Of a stretch of 64,000 bases of DNA, positions 11,528 through 23,953 are shown one piece after another (positions within the stretch are counted from its first letter, which is position 1; each line of letters begins with the position of its first letter). The notes under the pieces are model-generated. The model worked only from the letters and a program-made list of their open reading frames with translations, was not told where the DNA came from and searched no databases. Where the stretch lies: NCBI GenBank assembly GCA_947095535.1, contig OX352773.1:167226438-167290437 (forward strand), given 5' to 3'. Source of the DNA: Poecilobothrus nobilitatus. Lineage: Eukaryota; Arthropoda; Insecta; Diptera; Dolichopodidae. The translations under genes and the position numbers were made by a program.

Positions 11528-14130
11528 TTTATATATTATTATTATAATTATTTTGATTATTTTCATTATTATTATTATTATATTAATTTAATATTTTGGA
11601 ATGATATAAATTATTGGAGAAAAAAAAAAAAATGTTTGATATAAAAAAAAAAACATGTTAAATAAAAAAAAATAACATTAACGTTTTTTGCCTTAGGAAA
11701 TTCTTTTTTCCTTATATTTTTCTTAAATTAAAATTAATTAATTTTTTATATTATACAATTAATAAAATATAAATTTACAAAAAAAAAAACAAGAAGTAGA
11801 AACAATCCAGAGAAAATTAATAATTCTTAAGTAAAAACAACAAAAAACGAAAATAAAATTTTACAATTTTAAATAATAAAAAAAAAAATTCCTAGTGAAC
11901 ATTTATATACAAATAAAAGGATTAATTAAAAAAAATTAAAAAAAAAAAAAACAAATATGACAAAAAATTTTATTAATACTATTAAAAACAAAAAAAAAAT
12001 TTTTTTAATAAACTGTATAAATAATCAATATTTTAATAAAAAAAATCAAAATAATTGAAGGCTTTCAAAATAATAATTAAATAATTAAATTTAAAATTTT
12101 TAATAAACTTTTAAAAAGAAATATTTAATATATATACTACATAATTTATAAATAATATTTATTAATAATATATAAATATTTAAATAATAAATAAAATATT
12201 TCCTTATTCTAGATGTATTTACAGAAATAACAACCCCGACAATAGGTATATAATATAACAAAAAAAAGAATATATGTATATATATATATATATATACATA
12301 TAGTATTAATATACTATATAAAACTTTTTTTTTTTTTTTGATGTATGCATACATAATATATATTTATATTAATATATGTATTGTCAAATATATATTTAAT
12401 TGTAATAATTAATAATTAAATTTGATATCCAAAAAAAAAATATATATATATATATATATATTTATGTTAAAATTAATATGAAAATTATTGTAACACATAT
12501 TAGTGATGGATGATAATTGACATTAAACAACAAATAAATAAATAAATAAATAAACAATTTAAAAATAAAAATGAAATTTAAAAAATACATACATAATATA
12601 CCTACATATATTTTTTAAAAAGTTTATATTGATGTAAATTAATGTATAAGTATGTTGTAACTACTTGTCTTTTACTTGTATGTTAAATTTAAACAAAGAA
12701 AACAAACCAAAAAAAAAAAATGCAATGTTCATTTTTAAAAGAGTTCCAATAATCTATAAATCATTGCACAAAATAACTATGTATGTATATTATATACATA
12801 CATAAGTAATTAATAAAAAATTTATTTTAACAATAATAATATGTAAAAACAAAAATAACAACAACAATTAATTAAATAAAAATAAAACAAAAAAAGTTTT
12901 TAAATAAATATAGAATGGATTCAATAGAATGGAAAATTATAGTTTGTTTTTATTTTTTATTTTATAATTTAATGTTTTTTGTTTTTTTTTTAATAAATTT
13001 ATTATTTCTATCATAATTAACACACAATATAATTAAAGTTTTAAAAGTAAAAAAAAAACACATAAGTAAACACAAAAGTAAAAAAAAAATTAATTTTAAA
13101 TAGATTTTAATGTGCCATTTAAAAAAAAACTTGTATCAAATTAAATAAACCAAATGTATATGAAATAAATGTATTAATTTTATAATAAAACAAAAAAAAA
13201 AAAAAAAAACAGTTAATTTTTAATTGAGTTTTATATGTAAAATAAATGAATAATTAAACAAAAGGGTCAGATAACTTCATTTAATTAATTTAAAAGGGCC
13301 CAATAACTTCATATTTTTAATAAATGCAAGGGCAAATTTGAAAAAAGTTAATTTTATTTTTTTTTTTTTCTAAACTATTCTAAACATAATATGAATTGCA
13401 TAACATTGCATTAATTTCAATTTCACTACTTATACTTAAAAAAATATTGTGTGATTAATTATGAAAATATATTAATTAAAATAATAATAATAATAAATAA
13501 ATAAAATTAATTGTCATTATAATTAACGTTAAAGTCAGATAAATTACATTATTCTTAACTTTAAAAAACCTTTTTAAAAATAATGTTTGTTCTTTTTCTT
13601 TTTTTTTTTTTTTTTTTATACCAAAATAAATAAATGAATTCATAAATATTATGTTAAGATTTATCTTTTATTTTATTTTTTTTTTTTTTTTAATACTGTT
13701 CATTAAAAGATAATAATTTAATTTATATATTATATTATAATATATTAAATTTATATATAAAAAAAATTACTAATTTTTTAAGCTTAGTATTTTATATGCT
13801 GTGTTACCTAATTGTTGAATGTAGAAGAGAAAAGGAAAAAAAAAAAAATAAAATTAGGTTAAGTTTAAAAAAAAAGAGACAAAAAAAAAAAAAAGAAAAT
13901 GTATATATAAATACAAAATAAAAGAGAGAAAAAAAAAGATATTAAGTACATCATGATACATGGATTGTACAAAAAAAAAAAAAAAATATAATGTTTTAAT
14001 TACTTTATGTTTCAAAATTTATTTCTTTCAGTTTTTTTTATTTAAATTTTATTTCAGTTTTTTAAATTTTAAACTGTTCATTGCATAACAACTATAACAG
14101 TTACCCTTATAAACACTTGAAAACTTTCAC
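11346..14130. other. 3' UTR and AT-rich spacer
   Basis: After the stop codon of the PPSY gene come poly-A/T tracts, TTA trinucleotide runs (about 11498-11580) and several AATAAA-like polyadenylation signals, for example near 12530-12550. No second gene or structured repeat was recognised through 14130. The small open frames here are made of low-complexity TA sequence. Confidence 0.5.
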
Positions 14131-14134
14131 AAAA

Positions 14135-14330
14135 AAGACACTTAACAAATATATAGACATTCAGCAACATGGACAATTAACAAATAAACATTCAGCAAAA
14201 TGGACACTTAACAAAGAAACATCCAAGTTGCCAAGTGTTCAGTTGTTATATGTCCTTTTGTTAGTTGATAGTTTTACTAAATGTGTATTTGTTAAGTGTC
14301 TTTTTTTGCTAAATGTATTTTTGTAAATAT
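14135..14330. mobile_element. short foldback-like element
   Basis: AAAAAAGACACTTAACAAATA near 14133 is matched in reverse complement by TATTTGTTAAGTGTCTTTTT near 14286. Between them are direct repeats of ACATTCAGCAA and ATGGACAnTTAACAAA (about 14158-14220). The open frame across it is a repeat artefact. Confidence 0.5.
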
Positions 14331-14359
14331 TTTTTTGTTGTGTCTTTTTTTTTTGTTTT

Positions 14360-15292
14360 TTAAGAGGGACGGAAAACATCGAAAGTCACTCAAAGGAACT
14401 GCACGAGGTTCCTTTGGGTAGTGTTGAACTTTAACCAGTTTAAAATCCTCCTCGTTTTTAAGAATGGCTCCACTGGAGATGCGATTAAACCAAGATTTGG
14501 ACTTTCGTTTAATAGTTCTCATGGAGTTAGGTGTAGATAATGTCATTCTAAGTAAAAATGTTTCACAAATCTGCATTTGCAGCAAAGTTGACATTCTTAT
14601 CGCGGAAGTGCAATGACCAATCGAGGGATTTGAAAAAATTATTAAGCCTATTTCAGTTCGCATGACTATAACTCCATACTAATTTTTTCGGATGAGCCCT
14701 TTGATTGGTGATTGCGCCTACCTGGAAACTTGTTTTAACCAAATCGGAGCCACCCAGGTGGCAATTAACTGAAACCACATATTTCCAGTATGTGTGGTCA
14801 GGAGCAGATCCAAGAGATGACTTTCTTATTCAGCACGATCTGGGATCCTAGTGCGATTTTGGACAAGTTGAGAAAAGTCGAACATAGATGAGAATAGTTA
14901 AACTTGTTTCCCCAATTGACTGGAAGAAGTGTTGTTGGAAATTAGAGGAGTCCAAAATTTCGTTGATCTGGTTGGGGAGATTTTCAATTTCCACAAAAGC
15001 TTCTTCGTCGCTTGAGTTGGGTGATCTGTATAAAAAAAAGAAATGTATGACTTGTTTTCCAAAGAGGATTTTTACTCAAACATGATGGAAGGTTGGGCTA
15101 GAACATTTGAATTTACTAAGAGTGTTGAAAGCTATGTAATTGTTTTCGATATAGATGGCGATACCTCTTTTAGGTAAGAAGTGTAAAACAAGTCTGTAGC
15201 CAGTAATATTAAAATTATCATTCTGGCCACTAACTTGTGTTTCATATACGGCAACCATTGCTGGTTTGCTGGAATTTTTTAAAGTTGGTAAT
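14360..15292 (-). pseudogene. non-LTR retrotransposon ORF2 fragment (endonuclease region)
   Basis: Read on the minus strand in shifting frames, this block matches the apurinic-type endonuclease of non-LTR retrotransposons (jockey/R1-like group). An early segment reads MVAVYETQVSGQNDNF, then RGIAIYIENN (the conserved strand RGGVAIYI). An IPDRAE segment comes next, followed by HLLDLLLTTHTG, and finally SWFNRISSGAILKNEE, which is the PWFN motif after the endonuclease. Several stops and frame changes break it, and no reverse transcriptase domain follows within reach. It is a dead, 5'- and 3'-truncated insertion, higher in GC than its surroundings. Confidence 0.75.
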
Positions 15293-15299
15293 TATGTAT

Positions 15300-16252
15300 A
15301 AAAATTAAGAATTAATGGAAGTAAAAATTATAAAATTAAAAACTAAGATAACCAATTAAAATAAAAGTATAAAAAAAATATCAAATTTAAATTTATAATT
15401 AAATATTAAGAGTTAAATATTAAATTTAAAAAAAAACTGAATTAAAAATTATATGTGTACGATTTATATGTATATCGTGAGCCTGACAACACAATTTGTT
15501 TATTAGTTATGTAAATATGCATAGTTTGGCTTTGAATGTGTAAATGATTTATAAAAATGTTTAACAGTTTTTAACAGACATTGTAAAGTAACGTTATTGA
15601 AAACAGTTACAACCAGAAACTAATCTCAACTCTCAACTCAAAGCCAAACTTACGTGCAACACAGAAAAAAAAAGAGCACCCTATTTTGCGAGATTTTTAT
15701 TGGTTAAATGCCCAGTTGTCAAGTGAAAGTTTCCAACTGGACAGTCCCTACGTTCCTAATCAAAAATTAAATTCAAAAAAAGATTGGCATTTTTTATTTA
15801 GGGTATAAATAATAATGCCTAACGTTGAACGACTTAAGTAACATTTTAACCAAATTTCTGAAAATTATAAATATTTTTTATGTTTATATAAAGCAGTTAA
15901 TGTTTGTTTGCTGATTGAAACCAAACTTTGCTTCTAAAAGATCATGCAATTTTTTTTTAATTTATTCAATTCATTTCGCTACAGCTTTTCCATTTTTTTT
16001 GATTCTCTAGACTAAACGGTAAACTGGTTAAACGGTTGGCTAAAAACGGTTATCTAAATTTTGTTTAAGTTTTACATAACATAAAGTTTTATATGTATAT
16101 GAATTAGTCAACAATAATATAAAAAATAAAATCTGTAAGACTTGGCAAAAAAAATGTTTTATAAACATAATCTCAACCAAAAAAAAAACAAAAAATAAAA
16201 ACTATAAATTATAAAATTTATTTTAAAACTTTTTTAATATAAACATATGAAT
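15300..16252. other. spacer between LINE fragment and zinc-finger gene
   Basis: AT-rich DNA. A short hairpin pair, GTTTGGCTTTGA (about 15526) and TCAAAGCCAAAC (about 15638), flanks about 100 bp. A few ACGGTT-type repeats lie at 16010-16050. No gene recognised. The last part is the 3' UTR of the zinc-finger gene on the minus strand. Confidence 0.4.
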
Positions 16253-17654
16253 TCAATTAGATTTTACTTTTGAATTTTTTTTATTATTTTTAGCGAATGG
16301 ACAAGCTTTTTTCATATGTATATAAAGAGAAGATAGTTGTTTAAATGCTCTACTACATAATTTACAAACGTATTTCCTTACATCGCTGTGTACTTTTTTA
16401 TGACACCATAATGTTTTATGTGATCTAAAAATTTTTGGACATTGATTACAACTAAATGGCTTTTCCCCAGTGTGAAGATATTTATGTTCAATGAGAGGTG
16501 GCCTCGATTTATATTGCTTTCCACATATTTCACATTGAAAAGGTAAAGTAAAATCTACAGTAAAATGTATATCAAAAATATGTTTTTGTTAGCATATTAA
16601 TTAAAATATGTGTACCTGGAAGATGTTGTTTTTCATGTTGCTTTAAGGGACCCTTTAGTTTAAATTTTCTATTACAACCTTTATAACTACAAGCGAACGG
16701 TTTATCTTCTGTGTGCATGCAAATCATATGTTTCTGTAAATTTGCTTTAACAGTAAATGCAGAAGAACATAATTTACATTTGAAAGGTCTAAAATTTATA
16801 TGAACTCTTATATGTCTATTTAGTTGGTATTTTAATCTAAAAAGTCTGTCGCAATAACAGCATTTATATGGCAATTCTAATTTTTTAGGTGGTAAAATAT
16901 TTTGAAAAAAATCATCACTATATTCATCTTCACTATCTTCTTGGTTACCTAATTTTTGTTGTTTTTTTTTAACATCATTTTCTTCGTTAGTTTTTGGATT
17001 AAACTTCTTTCTGATTGTCTTTGCTTTTTTAATTTCAGTGCACTTTTTAAAATCGTGACAATCATATTTGAAAATTTTTTTACAATGTAAACAATATATA
17101 TTCAAAAGTTCCTTTTTCTTTTTTGGTTTGTCTAGAATCTCATTCATAACATCTGCTATATAATTTTTTTCAAAGCTATGTATTGCTGATTCATTTTTGT
17201 TCAATTCTAAGCAATCATTTTTATCCGTTTGAATATTAATGTTTAGTTCGCTATTAATAATTTCATTTAATGGTTCTATCTTTAAATCACTAAAATTATT
17301 TTTATCATTTGTTGATTTTGATTCATTAATAATAGTTTCCAATGTCGTTTGATCACTTAAATCTTGTCTTAACTGAATTAATGATTCGTTTGCGTTATAT
17401 TCCAAGCAATTATCATTTTTATTATCTATTCGCAGCTCATTATTCACAATTTCACTTAATGGGTCTATTGAAAAATCAATTGAACTATTATAATTTGGTG
17501 ATTCTGATGCATTTAAATGATTTGTTATATGAACTCTAAATTTGGTAAACTCATAACATAATTCATCACAATAAAAACATAAAAACGAATAGTTTTTTTC
17601 GTTTGTTAAAAATATTTCACCACATTTATCGTAAGTAATTTTTTCACAATCCAT
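16253..17654 (-). CDS. C2H2 zinc-finger protein, probable DNA-binding transcription factor
   Basis: Two exons on the minus strand, 17654-16616 and 16554-16253, are separated by a 61-bp intron (GTACAC...CTGTAG, phase 1) and encode 446 residues. If the intron is read through, the frame ends after about 360 residues and loses three fingers. A lone N-terminal finger uses C26, C29, H42 and H46. An acidic, Asn-rich linker follows. A C-terminal array then has fingers at 265-285, 293-314, 322-344 (C-x4-C type), 354-374, 382-402 and 410-431 (C2HC, last ligand Cys). One TGEKPF linker links fingers at 375-380. Around 188-205 is an incomplete Cys/His cluster. Nuclear DNA binding is the family expectation; the target is unknown. 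The linker contains an internal duplication (about residues 62-96 and 126-160). No ZAD or BTB domain is visible. The start is the first in-frame ATG. Confidence 0.88.
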
Positions 17655-17834
17655 TTTAACAAAAATATATTACTAGTTTATTTATTTATTGTAAACAACA
17701 ATGAGAGGTTAACTTCCTGAACCAAATATTCTTGCTTCAACTACTATATTAGTATAGTACCATATAGTAGTACCAGAAATACGACTTCCTACTGCACTTC
17801 GTGTCTTGTCTACCAGAATTTCAATTCAACAATA

Positions 17835-18518
17835 AAGATATAAACAGAATAATGTCGACAACGGGCGACGGCAACGGAATTCCGCTGCTTAAACAGAATA
17901 ATGTCGGAAACAGCTGTTAATGTCAAAACTTTTATTTTACAAAAAATATAAACAAGGTAAATTCAAAAATAGAAACACTTTTAAAAATTTTGAAAATAGC
18001 TTCAATTGTTACTGAAATGAAAAAAATTTAAACGACGATGGTGGATAAGAGAAATTAATGAGACTTGTGAAGAAGGATTTTTTAACCAAGGCTTTTTATA
18101 AATGAAAGAAAAAGATGAAGAACATTTTTTCAAATTAACCAGATTAAATATTTTTTCATTTAATTTATCTGTCTTTTTTTATTACATTTTTGTAATGTGG
18201 GTGTTTTAAATTATAAATAATTTCCCACAATTGTATTCAGCTTCTCTAATATCTTCCATCATTTTTAAATATGGTTAAAATGTTAAACAATAAATTGTAA
18301 TTTAATTACGAAATATCATAATGTCTTAACAACAAAAAAAGTTGAATAAAAATCGATTGACGCCGGCGGAAAAAATAGAAATTAGAATTATTTAGTCGTC
18401 AATAATTTTTTGGCATGAAAATTCCGACACCATTATGGGTTCTTAAATTTAAATACACAGTGGCGATTTGATTTTGACATTCCGCCGCGGAAAATCAACA
18501 TCATTCTGTTTATACCTT
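17835..18518. mobile_element. MITE with ATAAACAGAATRATGT termini
   Basis: The left end AAGATATAAACAGAATAATG and the reverse complement of the right end AAGGTATAAACAGAATGATG form inverted repeats. A second copy of AAACAGAATAATGTCGG lies inside the left end at about 17890. Subterminal CG-rich blocks (CGGCAACGGAATTCCGC, TTCCGCCGCGG) are present at both sides. There is no coding content. The target duplication is not clear. It sits in the spacer upstream of the zinc-finger gene. Confidence 0.6.
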
Positions 18519-19054
18519 AATAGAAGTCACAACTGAAACAGCGAAATATAGGAAATATCATACTGACTTACAGTGACATGGCAACTGACATTTATTTTAT
18601 GCTTACATGGTATAAAATTTTTGGACATTTAATATAACATTGGTCGCGTTCATTAATATCATAGATAATATATACCATTAATTGATGGCCAACTCAAAAT
18701 TTTTTTAATACTGGCGCCAAATCGATGAAAGCAGAAGCTTTGAAATAAGCACAGTTTCCCAATTGGCACAGGCCAATAGATGTCACTACAAAAAAAAAAC
18801 AATATTTTTAACCTAGCTTTTGTTCCTATAAGTATTTATTTATACTAACGTAACACAGAATTTATTTAAAAAAAAAATTTTTTATTTAATATTATATTTA
18901 ACACAATTATTTTTAATACAAATATATACAATAATATAAAATATAACTATAATAGTACAATACAAGCAATAATACAATAATAAATTAATACAAGTGGTTT
19001 GCACTTTTTTTAATTTTTCAAAAAAATATGTTTTTATTTATTAAATATACATTA

Positions 19055-19527
19055 AGGGTATTCACGAGTTGGTGCAAGTGCAAATTTTTTTTGCACCGTA
19101 GCATATATTTGCACCAACTCGTGAACAACCCTAGCATGAATTTTTATTGATCTGTCAAATATCGTTTATGTGTTTGTTTTGTTTACATAAAAATTTAATA
19201 TGCTTACCAAAAATTTCAGATATTTGTATATCTTCATATGCTTGACTTAATAAATAATCAGAAATCATTTTTTTTTCCACTTTTTTTAAGCATTTTTTAA
19301 ATTTTTATCTAATATAGCGCTTACAAAAAATATATAAACAAACTTTGCAATGGTCTTGCACAAATATGCAATAAGGTTTAGGTCTTGCATAGTCTTGCAA
19401 AATTTTGCACTTTTTTATATATAAAAACAACAAATTGTGCACTTTAACTGTCAAAAAATTGAAATATGCTACGGTGCAAAATTTTGCACTTGTACAAGAC
19501 CACTTTGTACCAACTCGTTAATAGCCT
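19055..19527. mobile_element. MITE with ACGAGTTGGT termini and TA duplication
   Basis: The left end AGGGTATTCACGAGTTGGTG matches the reverse complement of the right end AGGCTATTAACGAGTTGGTA. The match resumes inward with TTTGCACCGTAGCATAT. TA on both sides (19053-19054 and 19528-19529) fits a Tc1/mariner-type insertion. The left end itself folds back: 19055-19131 is a near-perfect hairpin from AGGGTATTCACGAGTTGGT to ACCAACTCGTGAACAACCCT. No transposase is present. Confidence 0.7.
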
Positions 19528-20018
19528 TACTATATACTTATATTTATTTATTATATATTTATTAAGTATTTCTAATAACACACTTTAATCCACTTTATAA
19601 GTGTTTTTAATTACAAATCAATGAAATCTTATCAACAGTCTTATGAATCTTATTAGAATTAATAGAATCAATTTCAAACCATTTGAAACTAAATAGAATA
19701 TTTCATTCAAAATGGATTCAAAACAGATTCAAAACTGGTTAACATATGGCTTGACAATGTAAAAATTTTCATATTGCGGTAATAAAAAAAAATCGCGCTA
19801 TTTTTGACATTAGGTGGGAATACTTTGACTTTTCTAAAATTTTTGACAAAAAAAAAATTTGTTCTAAGTCATATGTATGTCAAAAAAACAAGTAAAAAAT
19901 GTTGACAGTTGTCATTTGATTTGTCATTTAATCCGTGTTTGATTAATAATTTTTACTTAAAATATAAATTAATATATAATTATAGAAATTATTGTTTTTT
20001 AAGTACAAAACATATAAA

Positions 20019-20852
20019 ATGAATAATATATTTATTGTTACACTTGCATTTAGTTTTATTTTTCAATTTATACAATGTGATCAAATATTAACTCAGTCAG
20101 AAGAATTTGAAGAAAATACTAATCGTTATGTGATTGAAGGTAGAGTTTATCCACCAGAATTATATACTGCCGATTCCTACTGGCAACAAAATACGTCAAT
20201 ATCAATCAACAGTGGAGAATATAAAGGTTTTCTTAAAGATGATGGAACATTTGTTATAAGTGGTGTACCATCGGGAAGTTATGTTTTAGAGATTCATAAT
20301 CCAGACTATTATTATGAACCAGTTAGTATAAATTACTTTTCTTTTAAAGATTTTAATGTCTTTTTATTAAATACATATATCGGGTTTTTAGGTTCGAGTA
20401 GAAATTAATCCGAAAGGAAAATTTAGAGCTAGAAGAGTTAATTATATTCAACCTTCGCAAGTTATTCATATTCCATATCCTTTAAAACTAAAAGCTCTTA
20501 CAAGATTTCGATATTTTCAACAACGTGAACAATGGAAAATTACCGATTTCTTATTCAGCCCAATGGTTTTAATGATGATTTTACCATTATTCTTAATGTT
20601 AATTTTACCAAAAATGATGAGTGATCCAGAAACTAAAAAAGAAATGGAAAATATAAATTTCCCAAAGGTAAAATAATTAAAATATATTAAATTTTTAACG
20701 AGCTGCATTTTAAAATTTGTTTTTCGTAGATGACAAATGATATGCCAGAAATAAGTGAAGTATTAACATCATATTTTACAGGTGGACCACCAAAACAAGA
20801 AAAAGATAAAAAAAGTTCTGTTTCAGCAAAACAATCAAAAAAGAGAAATTAA
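20019..20852 (+). CDS. EMC7: ER membrane protein complex subunit 7
   Basis: Three exons, 20019-20321, 20392-20667 and 20730-20852, encode 233 residues. Introns are 70 and 62 bp, both phase 0, with donors GTTAGT and GTAAAA. Residues 1-20 form a signal peptide ending before DQ. Then comes the lumenal beta-sandwich with YVIEGRVYPP, GFLKDDGTFVISGVPSGSYVLEIHNP and, across the first junction, EPVRVEINPKG...RVNYI. All are hallmarks of EMC7. A single membrane helix lies at about 155-174 (FSPMVLMMILPLFLMLILP), and the Lys/Ser-rich tail faces the cytosol. EMC7 is a component of the complex that inserts tail-anchored and multipass proteins into the ER membrane. A longer reading from a TTG at 19992 is not needed; ATG 20019 begins the signal peptide. 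Without splicing the first frame would stop at 20408. AATAAA signals follow the stop closely. The length is close to that of animal orthologues. Confidence 0.95.
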
Positions 20853-21397
20853 TAATTAATAAAATAAAAATGGTTTAGGTAAAAAATATATATGTATGTA
20901 TAAAAAAAAATTCAAACTTTTAAGCAGTTTAAATATTTAGATAAAATAATTTTTTGAATATTAGATAATACCAAATATTGTTTAAAATTTAATATTTAAA
21001 TTATTTAAATAGGTATTAAAAAATTTGCAATCACCAATTGTTATAAAAAATTTTCCTTATTGTTTTTTACAATAAATAATGGATGTGATGTGTTAACTTA
21101 GAAATGTCTTTGTTTTATTTACAGAAACTTCAATAATTTTGTTATTTTATTATTGAATGTTTTTTAAAGCGGTACCAATAGGTATTTGAATTTAATCTAA
21201 ATAGAATTAGAAGCAAAAAAAAATCCATTAAAAATTACATTATCATAAATATATGATGATACAATACTTGTTTTAATTTCAAAAACAAAAAACCTTTTTT
21301 TCAATTTACAATTTTTCTTAAAAACGAACATTTTTAATTTTTTTTAACCCCATAAGGTTTTGAATTTTGGAAACTACAATTTATAATTTTTTTTAAT

Positions 21398-23491
21398 TTA
21401 ATTTTTAGGTTTTTGAGCCACACGTTTTTCATGTTCAGATCTAGCGTCCATGAAATCATCACTCTCCCATGGTTTAAACGGTAAAATGTCTTGTGGTTTA
21501 GCCGGCATATATGAGAAAAAAACTTGTCTAGGTGGACCCTTTTTTAAGTGTGTTGGTTCCATACAATGCCAAAATATTTGTGTTCGTTTTAAAACTTGTG
21601 CTTTTAATTCAGAAAAATAAGTATGCATTAAAATTTGAGTTTTATCGACTATTTGTTTTTTGTATTTATAGGAAAAATGAGAACTTTTAGTTACATCAGC
21701 GACTGTTGGTATTGGAACTTTGATTTTAAGTCGTTTCATTTCATCATATACTAGTGTTGTAGCACGTATAGATTTATCTCTTTGTTGTTGAGTTACCCTA
21801 AAACCGTATCTAGCTTTAACCCATAATTTCAGTATTTCTAAATTATGTACTTGCGGTAATTGTACCATTACAAACTTTGGATTTTTTTTCATTTCTGAAA
21901 TAGCTGAAACAAGTAATTTTTTCATTTGATTTCCATTTTTAGGATCAATTTTTTTATCAAATGACATTGGTAATGGATTAGGAGTATCATTACTATTATC
22001 ATTAAAATCATTTATTTTTGTTTTTCTTTTTTCATTTTGTTTATTTAAATTCTTTGATTCATAATCCCACATTTCTTCAAGGCATCCTAGAACTGCATCA
22101 TCTTCGGTATCATATTTTCTACATTCTAAGGCCAGTTCAATTGCATTTTTAATGCAATCAGTTTTGTTAGAAATATCGCACGGTGAAGGTGTTCTATAGG
22201 TGAATATACGCGCATAATCAAAAATATATGGGCGAACTGAATTTGGTCGTTTAAAATATTTTTCATTAGATTTTACTTTACCATTATGACCATAATCAAA
22301 CATATTTTTTTCACATACTTCTGATTTTTGTTTATTAATTTTAATAGCATCTCCAAATAATTCATGATCCATTGCACATGATAATATTTTATTACATAAT
22401 GAAACATCTTTCATATCAATTGTTTTAGATAATAATTCATTTATCAATTGAGGTAACCATGTTTGCGTTTGAAACCGTTCTGATAATTTATCAAATTGTT
22501 CTTCAATATCTCTAATATCTCCTTCCAGTTCGTGAATAAATTTATTACGTTGTTCTTCACTTCTATCACTATCCTGTAAAAATTTTTCACATCTATTTTT
22601 AACAGCTAATTTTAATTTGTATGTTAAAGATTTACGAAATTCTTCAATATCACTGTACTGGGAACACATTCGATCACCCATTTCAAAGTTATTAGAATTT
22701 TTTGGGTCATCTCCTGTAACATATCTTTCATCTGAACCATCACAATTGTCAAGTATTGCACAAACTTGTTCTGGATCAGCATACCATCTATTTAATTCGT
22801 TTGGGCTTATATAATTTGAATCGGTGTACAGCTCATAAGGTTTAAAACAAGGTTTTGGTTCTTGAACTTCTTTGTGTCGTTTTTCATCTGTTGGCCATGG
22901 AGGAATTGTTTGCAAATATGGTGACTGACGAATTTTTGTTTTTTTTAGGGTCGGTTTTACTTTTACAAACTTTTTAGATGTGTCCGATGTTTTTTTTGGT
23001 TTTGGTAAAATTTTATCTAATTCCCGTAATGTTGGTATCATATCTAAATGAACAATAGTAGACATTAAAATTTGCTGATTTGAATCATATGTACTATTTT
23101 CAGCATCAAGTAATTGTTCTAGATTTGCATAATATAATTCCAAAATGAACCATAAAAATGCCAAATCATTTCCCTGACTCCATTGCATTGCGATTTTAAT
23201 TTGAGATGTACTTGGTATTGGACATAAACCCAATAGCTGAAGATTTAATTTTGTACGATGTGTTGTATCTTGTTGGGTATCGTCTCGTAAATTATTTAAT
23301 AATTCGTAACCACTTATCATTTGACGCTCAGATAATTCTTTATACCAAAAAGGAACACTTTTTTTATTTATGAAGTCTGTTATTATTTTGTTATAAGCAG
23401 AACTTTGTTGTTCTTTTTCTTTTGGTACTTGCAAATCTCTTAAACATGAATTTATACTTGGTGAATTTGAAATTCCAGGTTCATTAGACAT
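21398..23491 (-). CDS. uncharacterised insect protein, single exon, 697 residues
   Basis: An unbroken minus-strand frame of 697 residues starts at ATG 23491 (MSNEPGISNS); the frame is open five codons further up but has no ATG there. No signal peptide or clear membrane helix is seen. Residues 100-165 form a hydrophobic, helix-rich block (AMQWSQGNDLAFLWFILELY). Lys-rich linkers follow at about 164-190. Residues 285-350 look like a charged helical or coiled-coil stretch. The C-terminal 520-680 block is the best conserved in appearance, with KFVMVQLPQVHNLEILKLWV, ARYGFRV and PFKPWESDDFMDAR. The pattern reminds me of the paired Pfam domains of unknown function DUF4770/DUF4771 found in insect proteins, but this is from memory and weak. 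No catalytic motif is visible and I assign no function. It is intronless, unlike its neighbours. It lies 463 bp downstream of RRP42 on the same strand and converges with EMC7. Confidence 0.85.
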   Translation of the reverse strand: MSNEPGISNSPSINSCLRDLQVPKEKEQQSSAYNKIITDFINKKSVPFWYKELSERQMISGYELLNNLRDDTQQDTTHRTKLNLQLLGLCPIPSTSQIKIAMQWSQGNDLAFLWFILELYYANLEQLLDAENSTYDSNQQILMSTIVHLDMIPTLRELDKILPKPKKTSDTSKKFVKVKPTLKKTKIRQSPYLQTIPPWPTDEKRHKEVQEPKPCFKPYELYTDSNYISPNELNRWYADPEQVCAILDNCDGSDERYVTGDDPKNSNNFEMGDRMCSQYSDIEEFRKSLTYKLKLAVKNRCEKFLQDSDRSEEQRNKFIHELEGDIRDIEEQFDKLSERFQTQTWLPQLINELLSKTIDMKDVSLCNKILSCAMDHELFGDAIKINKQKSEVCEKNMFDYGHNGKVKSNEKYFKRPNSVRPYIFDYARIFTYRTPSPCDISNKTDCIKNAIELALECRKYDTEDDAVLGCLEEMWDYESKNLNKQNEKRKTKINDFNDNSNDTPNPLPMSFDKKIDPKNGNQMKKLLVSAISEMKKNPKFVMVQLPQVHNLEILKLWVKARYGFRVTQQQRDKSIRATTLVYDEMKRLKIKVPIPTVADVTKSSHFSYKYKKQIVDKTQILMHTYFSELKAQVLKRTQIFWHCMEPTHLKKGPPRQVFFSYMPAKPQDILPFKPWESDDFMDARSEHEKRVAQKPKN

Positions 23492-23953
23492 GTTGTCAAA
23501 ACTCAAATTTAAATTATTTGCAAATCTTAAAAAAATATATATATGAAATTTAACAAGAAAAAATAAATTTTCCTACTTTTTTGTTCAATTTAATAATTGA
23601 AATTATATAAATAAAACTCAAAATTTTCTTCGCCTCCTTTTTTTAATAAGCAAAACTTTCGATCTAACTAAAAATCTATGTTTGTTTTATTTTGATCAGT
23701 TAAATGGTTCAAACTGTATTATTTGAAGTCTACATGTAGTTTAATTTTTCTAACCGACAAAAAAAAACCGAAAATAAATAATTATATACAAAATTCATTA
23801 TATAATTTAAAATAAATTTATTATACACTGTATGTATATCAAAAGTAGGATTTGTAAATACTTAACATTTCCACTTTTTCATAATTTTTTTATATAATTG
23901 AAACTTTACAAGTTTGGCTTTCATAACACAATAAGGTATACGTATATAAAATT

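Noticed and set aside
19992..20018. longer N-terminus for EMC7 from a TTG codon
   Set aside because: Non-ATG start; it would add MFFKYKTYK before a good signal peptide that begins at ATG 20019.
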